From Lachnospiraceae bacterium (GTDB lineage Bacteria; Bacillota; Clostridia; Lachnospirales; Lachnospiraceae), in contig JAFSTN010000044.1 in NCBI GenBank assembly GCA_017450485.1, positions 1 through 64,000 of the forward strand: a stretch of DNA of 64,000 nt, in the 5' to 3' direction. The translations under genes were made by a program, and so were the position numbers. The notes beneath the pieces are model-generated. The model saw only the letters and a program-made list of their open reading frames with translations. It was not told the origin of the DNA and searched no databases. Of the stretch, positions 45,041 through 54,100 are shown one piece after another; position 1 is the stretch's first letter; every line of letters begins with the position of its first letter.

Positions 45041-45423
45041 CAGCCTTCTCCTCTGGCCACTTTCTCCATTACCAGCTTCCAGTTATCACGGACTGAATGC
45101 AGGTGAGTGTTAACTTCGCCGAGTATCTCAGCATCCTTCTTCATATTAGCTTCTATCAAGCGTTGGGACAGATAGCTGTATATGTTCTCGAAGTCCTGTG
45201 CTACGGGATAGCTCATATCCAATGTCTGCCGCAGATAATCTATGATCTTCTGCACCTTGATGATATTGAGATGAGCCTTCTGAATATCATTTGTCTCAAG
45301 TCCGGTCAGAGCGATATTGCAGAACTTGATAGCTCCCTCATACAGCATAAGAGTAAGTTCCGCCGGTTTAGCTGTAAGTATCTTGCTGTTATTGTATTGT
45401 GCATATGCCTGTGGCAGAGCCAT
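45040..45423 (-). CDS. fliS: Flagellin chaperone FliS
   Basis: FliS binds the C-terminal part of flagellin in the cytoplasm and stops it from polymerising early. The 127-residue protein has the usual features: AYAQYNNSKILTAKPAELTL at the start, MLYEGAIKFCNIAL and a four-helix-type pattern. AGGAGGTTGACC precedes the ATG. It lies 17 bp after fliD and is coupled to the next gene. Confidence 0.95.
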   Translation of the reverse strand: MALPQAYAQYNNSKILTAKPAELTLMLYEGAIKFCNIALTGLETNDIQKAHLNIIKVQKIIDYLRQTLDMSYPVAQDFENIYSYLSQRLIEANMKKDAEILGEVNTHLHSVRDNWKLVMEKVARGEG

Positions 45424-45440
45424 TGGTCAACCTCCTGTTA

Positions 45441-47468
45441 TCAGCCTGTTCCGAGATATCCGGCCATCGCATTGCTCTTGCTCTGCAGTTTGGCCATGGT
45501 AGCCTCCATCTTGGCAAACTTCGCATACAGATTATCCTCGTAATTGTTGGCTTTTTCCTCCAGCTCGGAGATCTTGCTGTCGTATGCTTTATAGTCGTTC
45601 TCCATCGTCTTATCTTCATAGAAGGTACCGAACGAACGCTTATTTGCAATTCTGGATGACAGCTTATCGAGATTTCCGTACAGAGTCTGGCTCAGCTTGG
45701 TGAAGAAGCTCGTGACTGTCTCGGGATCGGATGCGATCATGGCCTTAAGCTTATCTTCATTTCCGGATGAGATCTCATCATCGGAATCTCCGTCTATATG
45801 AAGTGCATGTATGGTATTGTATTCCGCTGCCAGATATGCCTGTGTATTGATGCCGAAGCTGGAGAGATACATCTTCTTGCCGCCTATATCGAATCCGGAT
45901 CTCATGGCATCTGCCATTCCGCTGATTATCCTATTCAGATTCTCATCACCCTTCAGCAGACTATCCTTGATCTTTTTCTCATACTTCTCGACTTCGGTAT
46001 CGGTAAGGGCTTCCTTCTCCTCATCTGTCAGAGGCTTGTAACCCTTCGCACTTGCGGCATTATAATACGTATCCAACTTGACGATCACGTCATTATAACT
46101 CTTGAGCAGATTCTTGATCTGGTCATAGATTCCGCTGGTATCCGTATCTGTAGTCAGTGTTAATTCTTCATCATCCGCAGTCTCACCCAGTGCGGTTATG
46201 GTCAGACCGTTGATCTCGAATACATTATTGGAGTTGGTAAACTCCGCACCGTTAAGCTCAATCTTTGCATCCTGCCCGGTGACCTTGCTGGCTGCCTTAC
46301 CTGCAAGCGTACCATCTGTGATAGCCTGAAGCTGCTGTTCTGCATATGCCTTCTTTGCTGCTACTTCATTAGTGATCTGCTCCTCAAGCTCGGCCTGCTT
46401 TCCGGGATCAACTGATATCTCTCCCATGGAGGTGATCATGCCGGTCTCATCATCATATGTAATACCATCGGATGACCAAATGGCATTGGCCCTTGCCTCT
46501 CCTTCCTGAGTTGTGAGATCGTTAAACTTCGTCTCAGCTTCAGCAATCTGTGCATCCAGTGCAGCGATCTTCTCGGTATTATCCACCTGTTCGTCAGCAC
46601 CTTCAGGCGTTGTGCCGTCTTCCGCCACCAGCTTTTCTCTCTGCTCACGCAGATCGGCAAGTGACTTCTCGGCGGTCTTCATGCTGTTATACAGATTCTT
46701 ATATGATTCGGCTGCAGCCTGGGCTCTCTTAAGTGCTTCTCCGGCTACATCGAAGCTCTCATATGATTGAATCTCTTTCTGCAGAGCAGTCTTTGTCTTG
46801 GCATCATATGTGCTTATTCCAAGAGCATCGAGCATCTTGGTGCCATTGGCATCTGCACCCGTGATCGAGAAATCGGATTCAGCACCGGTGGTCTTGGAAC
46901 TGATGAAGAATCTCTGATTTTTTTCATCAAAAGAAGCATTGAGCCCCTGTCCTTTGATCGCACTCAGCACATCGGATATGGTGCTGTTTTCATCGAAGGT
47001 GAATGATGCGGACTTATCTCCGGTAGCGATATTTATAGTCGTACTTCCGCCGGTATATCCGAGAGCACTCATCTTGGAAAGTGCGGTCACCTTTTCTCCG
47101 GTCTTGGTACCCTCTGCATCTACAGTTTCTACCTTGCCGCCGGTCAGATATCCTGCTTTAGCCAGATCTACGATTTTCAGAGACTGTACGGAATTGACCG
47201 CTTTATCGGTAGTGATGACACTGGCCTTAGCGGGATTGGAGACATTGGTTGTCTTCTTGGTCCAGTCAGATGTGAAACGCAGGTTCATGGCCTTGGTTCT
47301 TAAGCTGGTCAGATCCTTATTCAGATCTTTCCATATATCCTGTGTCCAACCTGCCTTGGTCTTGTCACCCTGCATATTGGTGACTTTCTGTCTGCGGGCA
47401 GATACCAGAGAGGCGATCAGGGAATCTGTATCCAGGCCTGATATCAGGCCGCTCATTCTCATAGCCAT
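45441..47468 (-). CDS. fliD: Flagellar filament cap protein FliD
   Basis: FliD caps the growing filament and guides flagellin assembly. The N-terminus MRMSGLISGLDTDSLIASLV is diagnostic, and the C-terminal coiled coil (KISELEEKANNYEDNLYAKF) with ANKRSFGTFYE is typical. At 675 residues it is on the long side; the middle has extra coiled-coil stretches (LADLREQREKLVAEDG, and KIAALDAQIAEAETKFNDLT). AGGAGGGAATACT precedes the ATG. It follows flaG by 17 bp. Confidence 0.96.
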   Translation of the reverse strand: MAMRMSGLISGLDTDSLIASLVSARRQKVTNMQGDKTKAGWTQDIWKDLNKDLTSLRTKAMNLRFTSDWTKKTTNVSNPAKASVITTDKAVNSVQSLKIVDLAKAGYLTGGKVETVDAEGTKTGEKVTALSKMSALGYTGGSTTINIATGDKSASFTFDENSTISDVLSAIKGQGLNASFDEKNQRFFISSKTTGAESDFSITGADANGTKMLDALGISTYDAKTKTALQKEIQSYESFDVAGEALKRAQAAAESYKNLYNSMKTAEKSLADLREQREKLVAEDGTTPEGADEQVDNTEKIAALDAQIAEAETKFNDLTTQEGEARANAIWSSDGITYDDETGMITSMGEISVDPGKQAELEEQITNEVAAKKAYAEQQLQAITDGTLAGKAASKVTGQDAKIELNGAEFTNSNNVFEINGLTITALGETADDEELTLTTDTDTSGIYDQIKNLLKSYNDVIVKLDTYYNAASAKGYKPLTDEEKEALTDTEVEKYEKKIKDSLLKGDENLNRIISGMADAMRSGFDIGGKKMYLSSFGINTQAYLAAEYNTIHALHIDGDSDDEISSGNEDKLKAMIASDPETVTSFFTKLSQTLYGNLDKLSSRIANKRSFGTFYEDKTMENDYKAYDSKISELEEKANNYEDNLYAKFAKMEATMAKLQSKSNAMAGYLGTG

Positions 47469-47485
47469 AGTATTCCCTCCTCTCC

Positions 47486-47938
47486 TTATCTCTTCTCGTC
47501 AACCATGATACCGGCCATCTCCCATACCTTGGCGATCATATCCAGGGTTTTCTCGGGAGGCAGCTCCTTGATGGTTTCCTTGGTCTTCTTGTCTACGATC
47601 TTGATGGTTACACGATTCGTACCTTCGTGTATGCCAAATACAGCTTCGGAGTTAGCTCCGGAGCTCTTGTTGAATCTGGCAACAGCTTCCTTGAGGCGCT
47701 CGTTGGTAGCGGTAGCCTCTTCCTGATAGTTATTGCCCTGACCCTTTTCACCCTGACCTTCGCCGGCTGATTCCTGGCTCTTGGTCACGATCTGAGCAGA
47801 AGACAGATCCGGCGTGGTTTCCTTAGCCGCACTGTCCTGTGAATCGTACTCGGGTGACTTCTGTGCAGGATCCACCTGTTTGATCGGGATCTGCTGAGTC
47901 TGCAGCGTCATTATGCTGCCCATAGGTTCTATGTTCAT
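47486..47938 (-). CDS. flaG: FlaG protein
   Basis: A 150-residue FlaG-type protein, thought to influence filament length. The conserved C-terminal part is NRVTIKIVDKKTKETIKELP followed by PEKTLDMIAKVWEMAG. The N-terminal half is low-complexity and rich in Gln, Ser and Glu. CGGAGGTGAGGAT precedes the ATG. It is the first gene of the flaG-fliD-fliS-chaperone operon, downstream of a sigma-D-like promoter. Confidence 0.9.
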   Translation of the reverse strand: MNIEPMGSIMTLQTQQIPIKQVDPAQKSPEYDSQDSAAKETTPDLSSAQIVTKSQESAGEGQGEKGQGNNYQEEATATNERLKEAVARFNKSSGANSEAVFGIHEGTNRVTIKIVDKKTKETIKELPPEKTLDMIAKVWEMAGIMVDEKR

Positions 47939-48022
47939 ATCCTCACCTCCGTGTGAATAACGCGGGCCTCTTGCCCATATTTACATATCTCATCCTGAGA
48001 CACCCAGTTACATCTGTCACTA

Positions 48023-48049
48023 TTATCGGATAATTCCGGATAAAAGTTA
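48023..48049 (-). promoter_or_regulatory. Sigma-D (sigma-28)-like promoter of the flaG operon
   Basis: On the minus strand TAAC (48046-48049), 16 bp, then CCGATAA (48023-48029), near the sigma-D consensus. It lies about 90 bp before the flaG start in the 165-bp gap between the LicD stop and flaG. This would put the cap genes in the same late class as flagellin. Confidence 0.6.
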
Positions 48050-48103
48050 AGAGCGTTTTCAAAACTTTTTTCAGCTCTTTTTTCCGCTCCATATATCGGG
48101 ATA

Positions 48104-49042
48104 TCACTCGAATTCTTTGGGGAACTCCAGTCCCTGACCGGCATACCACTCTCGCAGTTGCTCTTCGGCATGTATGAAGAAAGGATAATCGTGGAAATCG
48201 TAGCTCCTCATCGGTGTCATGTAATCTCCCATCCTGAGAGTGAGTACGGTATCATATCCCTTCGGTGCGGGTAGCATCACATGTTCGAACGGCAGATATA
48301 TCGTCTCGGCGTAAGCTGAAGCAGGCGTTCTGATCGAATGATTATAATGAAAGGCCGCAATTCCCACATCTGCCCCATCAGTATCGTAGTACATGGCCGC
48401 CAGCTGGTCTGCCAGTCTGTTCAGCTGCGGTTTGACGGGTTGTGTACGATCCAGTTCTATCCCGCAGGTTCCCTCCAGCTCTGTTATCCTGGTCTTTAGT
48501 TCCTCCGGGCATTCGTCAAGCAATGCTCCCTTGGGAGCATTTTCCTCCGTATCATAAGCGTTGCCGGTGAGTATCCTGTAGAACTCATATTCTTCGGGAT
48601 CATCAGGCAGGGTATCCAGAATGCACACATCCACACCCACGTTATAAGGGCATCCATGGAACCTCTCGAGAAACTCGGCATCGGTGCGTACTACACGCGA
48701 ATTGACCACACACGTGATCGCACCGTTTATATCATCCGAATCTCTGTCATTGCGCAGAAACCAACCTTCCGGAAGTTCGGTCCGGGCATAGACTCTGAAT
48801 CTCTCGAAATCGGCACGAAGCATCACGATATCCACATCATCATCCCAGGGAATGAATCCATGATGACGTACCGCACCCAGCAATGTACCGGAATCGGCAA
48901 ACCATCTGATACTGTGTGCATCACATATGTCCGATATCACGTCCAGAACTTCGAGTTGCGCAGCCCAGGCCCGCTTGACCATCGGTCGGATGTAGAATCC
49001 GTCTCTTTCTTCACCTTCAAAAAAACTGTCGTCAAAGTGCAT
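48104..49042 (-). CDS. LicD-family phosphotransferase (MHFD group)
   Basis: A 312-residue LicD protein with GTLLGAVRHHGFIPWDDD near residue 52. The leader MHFDDSFFEGEERDGFYIRP and the tail GLEFPKEFE pair it with the LicDs at 41549 and 50138. It lies on the opposite side of the flagellar genes from the 41549 copy, as if a block had been duplicated around them. CCGGAGG lies upstream of the ATG. It is separated from flaG by 165 bp containing the sigma-D-like promoter. Confidence 0.92.
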   Translation of the reverse strand: MHFDDSFFEGEERDGFYIRPMVKRAWAAQLEVLDVISDICDAHSIRWFADSGTLLGAVRHHGFIPWDDDVDIVMLRADFERFRVYARTELPEGWFLRNDRDSDDINGAITCVVNSRVVRTDAEFLERFHGCPYNVGVDVCILDTLPDDPEEYEFYRILTGNAYDTEENAPKGALLDECPEELKTRITELEGTCGIELDRTQPVKPQLNRLADQLAAMYYDTDGADVGIAAFHYNHSIRTPASAYAETIYLPFEHVMLPAPKGYDTVLTLRMGDYMTPMRSYDFHDYPFFIHAEEQLREWYAGQGLEFPKEFE

Positions 49043-49093
49043 GTTCTTATGCTATCCTCCGGTCACCCCGGGTACACCGTTCTATGACTCTTC

Positions 49094-50101
49094 TCACATT
49101 CCGCCGTTCATCTTATGCCAGTTCCTGCAGAATTCGTCTACGGGAGCCTCTACACCGGACTCCCGGAGCAGCTTGACAAAGGCTTCCTCCTGAACTCTGT
49201 AAAACGGATATGAATGGCCTGCGGCAAACCTCACAGGTGTCATATAATCGGGGCCAAACTCAGCTGTGAGTACTTCATCATAATTATCGGGGACCCTCAT
49301 GGTGATATGCTCATATGGGAGGTCTATGCCTGCCCCCAGGCCATCAGGATTCACACATTCGTACCCCTCAAAACCATCAGTCTCTCCACGTGGTCGAAGA
49401 TACAATATATCATAAACTTTGGATGTTCCTGAAACACTCGAAGCCAGTCTGTCCGAAGCAAGCCACAACGCATGACTCAGACTCACATCATCCCGCTCGT
49501 CGTACTGTATCCCTTCCATCCACTCGGCGAACGCTTTCAATCTGTTATGCAATGTTCCTCTGCGCCTGTATTCATCGGGGAAACGCGCAGTGGTCTGCAT
49601 ATCATTACACAGGTTTACCATCTTCACCTGCTCAGTCGGATCCTCGGGCAGATAATCCAACGGGAATATATCTATACCAACTCTCATATAAGGGAATCCA
49701 TGGAAATAGTCCATGTATTTAGGCAGAGTGAAGTACGTCTCATCAGCGATCACGCGTCCCTGCGGTTCCTGATTGGCCGATATCAGCCTCGCCTCTCTCG
49801 CAAAGAGTCCTGAAACCACGAATCCCTCCGGAAGTACATCATCCGCTATCCGGAAAAATCTATCATAATCGGACCTCAGCATACACAGATCGATATCATC
49901 ATCCCAGGGAATGAATCCTTTGTGTCTGACAGCTCCAAGCAGGGTTCCGCCATAAGCATAGTACCTGATGTCGTTTTCCGCGCAGACGCGCTTAATAACC
50001 TCCAGAACTTCCAGCTCCGCAGCCCAGGCTCTCTTCATCATCTCCGAAATGACGAATCCGTCTCTTTCTTCTTCTCTGAAAAACTCAACCGGGAAAACCA
50101 T
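49094..50101 (-). CDS. LicD-family phosphotransferase
   Basis: A 335-residue LicD protein with GTLLGAVRHKGFIPWDDD near residue 53. Its leader is EERDGFVISEMMKRAWAAEL and its tail (EAFVKLLRESGVEAPVDEFC) is unlike those of the other LicDs, so it is a third sub-type here. It has an extra central part (RFPDEYRRRGTLHNRLKAFA). GGAG lies 8 bp before the ATG. It is in a run of three LicD genes downstream of the giant fusion gene. Confidence 0.92.
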   Translation of the reverse strand: MVFPVEFFREEERDGFVISEMMKRAWAAELEVLEVIKRVCAENDIRYYAYGGTLLGAVRHKGFIPWDDDIDLCMLRSDYDRFFRIADDVLPEGFVVSGLFAREARLISANQEPQGRVIADETYFTLPKYMDYFHGFPYMRVGIDIFPLDYLPEDPTEQVKMVNLCNDMQTTARFPDEYRRRGTLHNRLKAFAEWMEGIQYDERDDVSLSHALWLASDRLASSVSGTSKVYDILYLRPRGETDGFEGYECVNPDGLGAGIDLPYEHITMRVPDNYDEVLTAEFGPDYMTPVRFAAGHSYPFYRVQEEAFVKLLRESGVEAPVDEFCRNWHKMNGGM

Positions 50102-50137
50102 ATCTTATAAACTCCGATCCGATACTCTGCCCCTTGA

Positions 50138-51085
50138 TCAAACTTTGAATTCGTCAGGGAAGGGCACACCGTGCTTCTCGTATTCCTCTCGCAGATCTTC
50201 TTCCCAATGAATGAAATAAGGATAATCATGCGAAGAACCGGCATTTATCGGAGTCATGTAATCATCTCCGAACCATACCCGCAGCACTTCGTCATACCCT
50301 ACGGGGACCGGGATATTGGTCATGTCGAAATCAAATCTTTCGGCTTTGGCATAAGCCGCCGCTGAGAACTGCCTCTGCTGATTAACACAATAGTAAGGAA
50401 TGTTTGCCATCCTCTCTGTGTCAGCATCGTAATAGATGGATGATATCCTGTCCGCGAGTTTAAGCAGCTGGGGTTTGATCGGTGCATCATAATCGAAATC
50501 GTAACCGCACACCTCCGCCAGCTCCCTGGTCTCCTTTTGTACCAGCTCATCACACTCATCGATGAGCATTTCTCTGCCCGCTTCCTTGAACGCATGGAAT
50601 GCCATCGTGGTCAGCTCTATGAATGATGCTTCCTCCTCCGGGTCATCCGGGATCCTGTCAATGACAAAGATATCCACACCGGCTATATACGGGAAGCCGT
50701 GGTTCTTTTTAAGATGATTCGGATCTGTGCTCAGTTTCGTGGAATTGTTGACTTGAAGGATCGCATCCGACGGGTTCTTATCCTGTCTGCCGTTGGCCAG
50801 CCTCCAGCCCTTGGGGAGCTCCCTCGGTGCATAGCGCAGGAATTTCTCATAATCAGGTCTGAGCATCGCTATGTCGATATCATCATCCCACGGAATGAAT
50901 CCCTGATGTCTGACCGCACCAAGCAGCGTTCCGGAGTCAGCGAACCATTTGATCTGATACTTTCTGCATATCCTCGATATCACTTCGAGTATATCCAGCT
51001 CGCAGGCCCACGCACGCTTGACCATGGGGCTGATATAGAATCCGTCTCTCTCCTCGCCTTCAAAAAAACTGTCTTCAAAATGCAT
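50138..51085 (-). CDS. LicD-family phosphotransferase (MHFD group)
   Basis: A 315-residue LicD protein with GTLLGAVRHQGFIPWDDD near residue 52. The leader MHFEDSFFEGEERDGFYISP places it with the LicDs at 41549 and 48104; the tail is GVPFPDEFKV. GGAGGTCAG precedes the ATG. It follows the giant fusion gene by 54 bp on the same strand. Confidence 0.92.
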   Translation of the reverse strand: MHFEDSFFEGEERDGFYISPMVKRAWACELDILEVISRICRKYQIKWFADSGTLLGAVRHQGFIPWDDDIDIAMLRPDYEKFLRYAPRELPKGWRLANGRQDKNPSDAILQVNNSTKLSTDPNHLKKNHGFPYIAGVDIFVIDRIPDDPEEEASFIELTTMAFHAFKEAGREMLIDECDELVQKETRELAEVCGYDFDYDAPIKPQLLKLADRISSIYYDADTERMANIPYYCVNQQRQFSAAAYAKAERFDFDMTNIPVPVGYDEVLRVWFGDDYMTPINAGSSHDYPYFIHWEEDLREEYEKHGVPFPDEFKV

Positions 51086-51139
51086 ATGCTGTCCTGACCT
51101 CCATACCGGCCTGCCTTCGGTTGCGGCAGGCGGCGATGT

Positions 51140-54100
51140 TTACTCCCCTACTATCGTATTGATGATGTCCTGTGACATCGCATGATACACTTCCCTCGAG
51201 AAATGATTGATACAATCCTCAAAGCTGTCCTGCCCGGTGATATAGTCCGTGACATTAAGCAGCCAGACATTATCGGAGTCGGCGAACTCCTCATACAGCC
51301 GGCGATTGAGTTCCCTGTATATCGGTGCGTGATATGCAAACTCATGGCTGTTATCATCCGACTCGATCTCGCTGCCCAGCAGCAGCAGTAATATGGTCTC
51401 GGGATTCAGCTGTTCTCTCATCCATTTGATATTTCTGATCACCTGGTCCGGATGGAGATTTCCTTCAAATGCAAATTCACGTGCAAACCTGTCAAGCCAT
51501 GCTTTATCAAAAGCCACATTGTGGTTGGCGTATTCGCCGGAGATGAACTTATCCCAGTTCACGGGGTCAGTCATATCCTCTCTGCAGCTGCCGAACGCGA
51601 TCCGCATATCGGTCTCTCTGTGTCTGTATATACCGGAGTGTCCCTCCGACAGCGTACTGAAGATCACCATGTCATACGGATCGTCGAACATGAATGTCAG
51701 GAAATCCGCTTCACACAGGAATCCCGAATCAGAGATCACCTTACGAATGGTGTCGACAGGGGTGTGATATGCTTCGTACAGGTGGATCGAATTGTTGGAT
51801 CCCGCTACCACGATATCCCTGGAATCCACGAAGTTGGTCTCAAGCTCCACATCGAAGACGCCTGACAGATACGGTGTGATGCCGTCTATGTCGCAAGGAC
51901 CTTTGAGGAGGACCTTCGGCTTATCTCCTGTGTACTCGGCGTCAACACTGATGGCGGTCGGCGCAATGTTCGCCGCTGCGCCTGCTCCGATACTGTCCAC
52001 GATGTCTGTACCGTCGCTCGCCGCTATGGGCTCGCTGCCGGTCAGTCCGATGCTCGCTGTTGCTTCCGTTCCGGGTTTGCTGCCGGTCCGCACCGATGTC
52101 TCTGTGATCCACGTTACCGGCTCGTTCTCGCCCAGCACCGATGCCGTCCTGCCTGCGATCTCTATCTGCGGGCGCCCCAGCTTGTCATAGATATACTGCT
52201 CTATACCCATTCCCAGTACTCTGCATGAGAAAAGGAAGTGGAGCAGGCGGCCGATTCCCGAACCTGTTTCCAAGTCATCCGGAGAGCCATCACGGAGAAG
52301 AACCGATCCTTCTGTCATCGTGCCCATCGTCCTGTCTAACGCATAGAAGCCTATGATCCCGTAATCCCCGTATTTATCACGTGCCGAGATCAGTCTGCAT
52401 TCCACTCCGGGATCATTCAAAAGTGAGAACACATCTTCGCGCGATGATCTGACCTTGGTGAAGTTCAGCTGATTAGTCCTGCTTATAAGCTCGCATACCC
52501 TGTCTATGTGATCCGCGATATTATCGATGAAACTGATCGTGATCTCAGAGTCACGCAGGAACTGTTCGTTGGATGAAGATACTTTCTGATCGGATCTCTT
52601 GCGCTCGAGCACGCGATAATGTTCAAGACGTGCATGCGCCGTGTCATTTTTCTCTGAAAGTTCCGCCAGCTCAGCCAGACTATCAAGTATCTCCGGTCCG
52701 CTCGTCATAAGCTCCGGCAGCAGATATGATGCTTCTGCGAGATTCGATGCCTCATCATCTATGTAGAGTACATTCTCCGGTCTGAGCGCCATATCGCTGA
52801 TCATGCTTTGGATACGTGCGCCCTTCGGAGTCCAGTCTATGCTCGGGAATACAAAGAGCTCCCAGATATTACCGAACTCGTCAGAGGACAGTTTCTCACG
52901 CGCGGCATCGAAATCATTATTTGAGCAGATGGCACTGATCACACCTGCATCGGCCAGTTCACGGACTATGCGGATATTTCTTTCTAGCGGAGCAACCTCA
53001 CCTTCGCTCAGGATGCCGTTCCAGAAAGTGTTGTCCAGATCCCATATCACAGCCTTGATCTGAATATCATCGGATGAAGCTTCGGATACTGCATCACCGG
53101 ACATCCCGGCCACAACTGCAGACTCCGATGCTCCGGGGCGAATGGCAGTCGGCGATGCGCTCACCGGCTCCGTATAGCTGTCGAAGCCCCACTTGTCTAT
53201 GAATCTCTGTCTGTTCCTCTCAAATATGGCTTCCGCTTCGGGATTCTCCGCGAAGCTCTGACTGCCCGCATGGTAGATGAAGCTGTTCCTGCACAGCACG
53301 AGCTTATATCCCTGCTGTCCTATCCTCGTGCACAGGTCATCATCTTCGAAATAACCCGGTGCGAATATCTCATCAAATCCGCACACGCTATCGATCACAG
53401 TTCTGCGGATCAGCAGCGCGAACCCGCTCAGCTTACGCACGTATTCGTACGGATCATCCATCCTGATATTTCGCCCGGCACCGAACTCCATATACTGATA
53501 CGGCAGATCAAATGTCACATCCAGCAGCTGATAGCTCGAGTAATTCTGCAGTGCACCTGCTGCCCCGATATCATCCGATGCATAGAGTCCCATCCTGAGC
53601 CAGAACAGGGCATTCGCCGGCATTCTGGTATCGTTGTTTAAGAAAAATACATCCGCTTCGGGATCGGCATATTTAAACGCCTCATTACATCCCGGTCCGA
53701 AGCCCATATTCTCATCGCTAAGCAAAAGAATAAGATTATCATCCGCCCTGCTCTTAAGCCACTTAACCGTCTCGGCATCGGATGCATTGTCCAATATCAC
53801 TACCGAGAAAGCGCCGGGAGCACAGTTCGAATAGATGCTGCGCAGACACTCCTCCGTCAGATACACATTATTATATGAGAGAATGATGAAACAGACCGGT
53901 CGTACACTCACGGCACCGCTGGCCATGAGTTCTTCCTTCATTTCACGAAGCTGTGCCCGTGTCTCCTCATCGTCACAGAGGAATTCCGCATTCTCCAGAC
54001 ACAGATAGGCCTGATTCCAGTTGGGTCGGCCGGCGGTCGGATCTGCCGATGTACCTGTTTCTCCGGTCCCGGTCGGATCTGCTCCCTCACCGCTCAGAAG

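Noticed and set aside
47935-48171. 78-codon minus-strand frame between LicD and flaG
   Set aside because: It overlaps the LicD 3' end and the sigma-D-like promoter, and its translation has no protein-like pattern.
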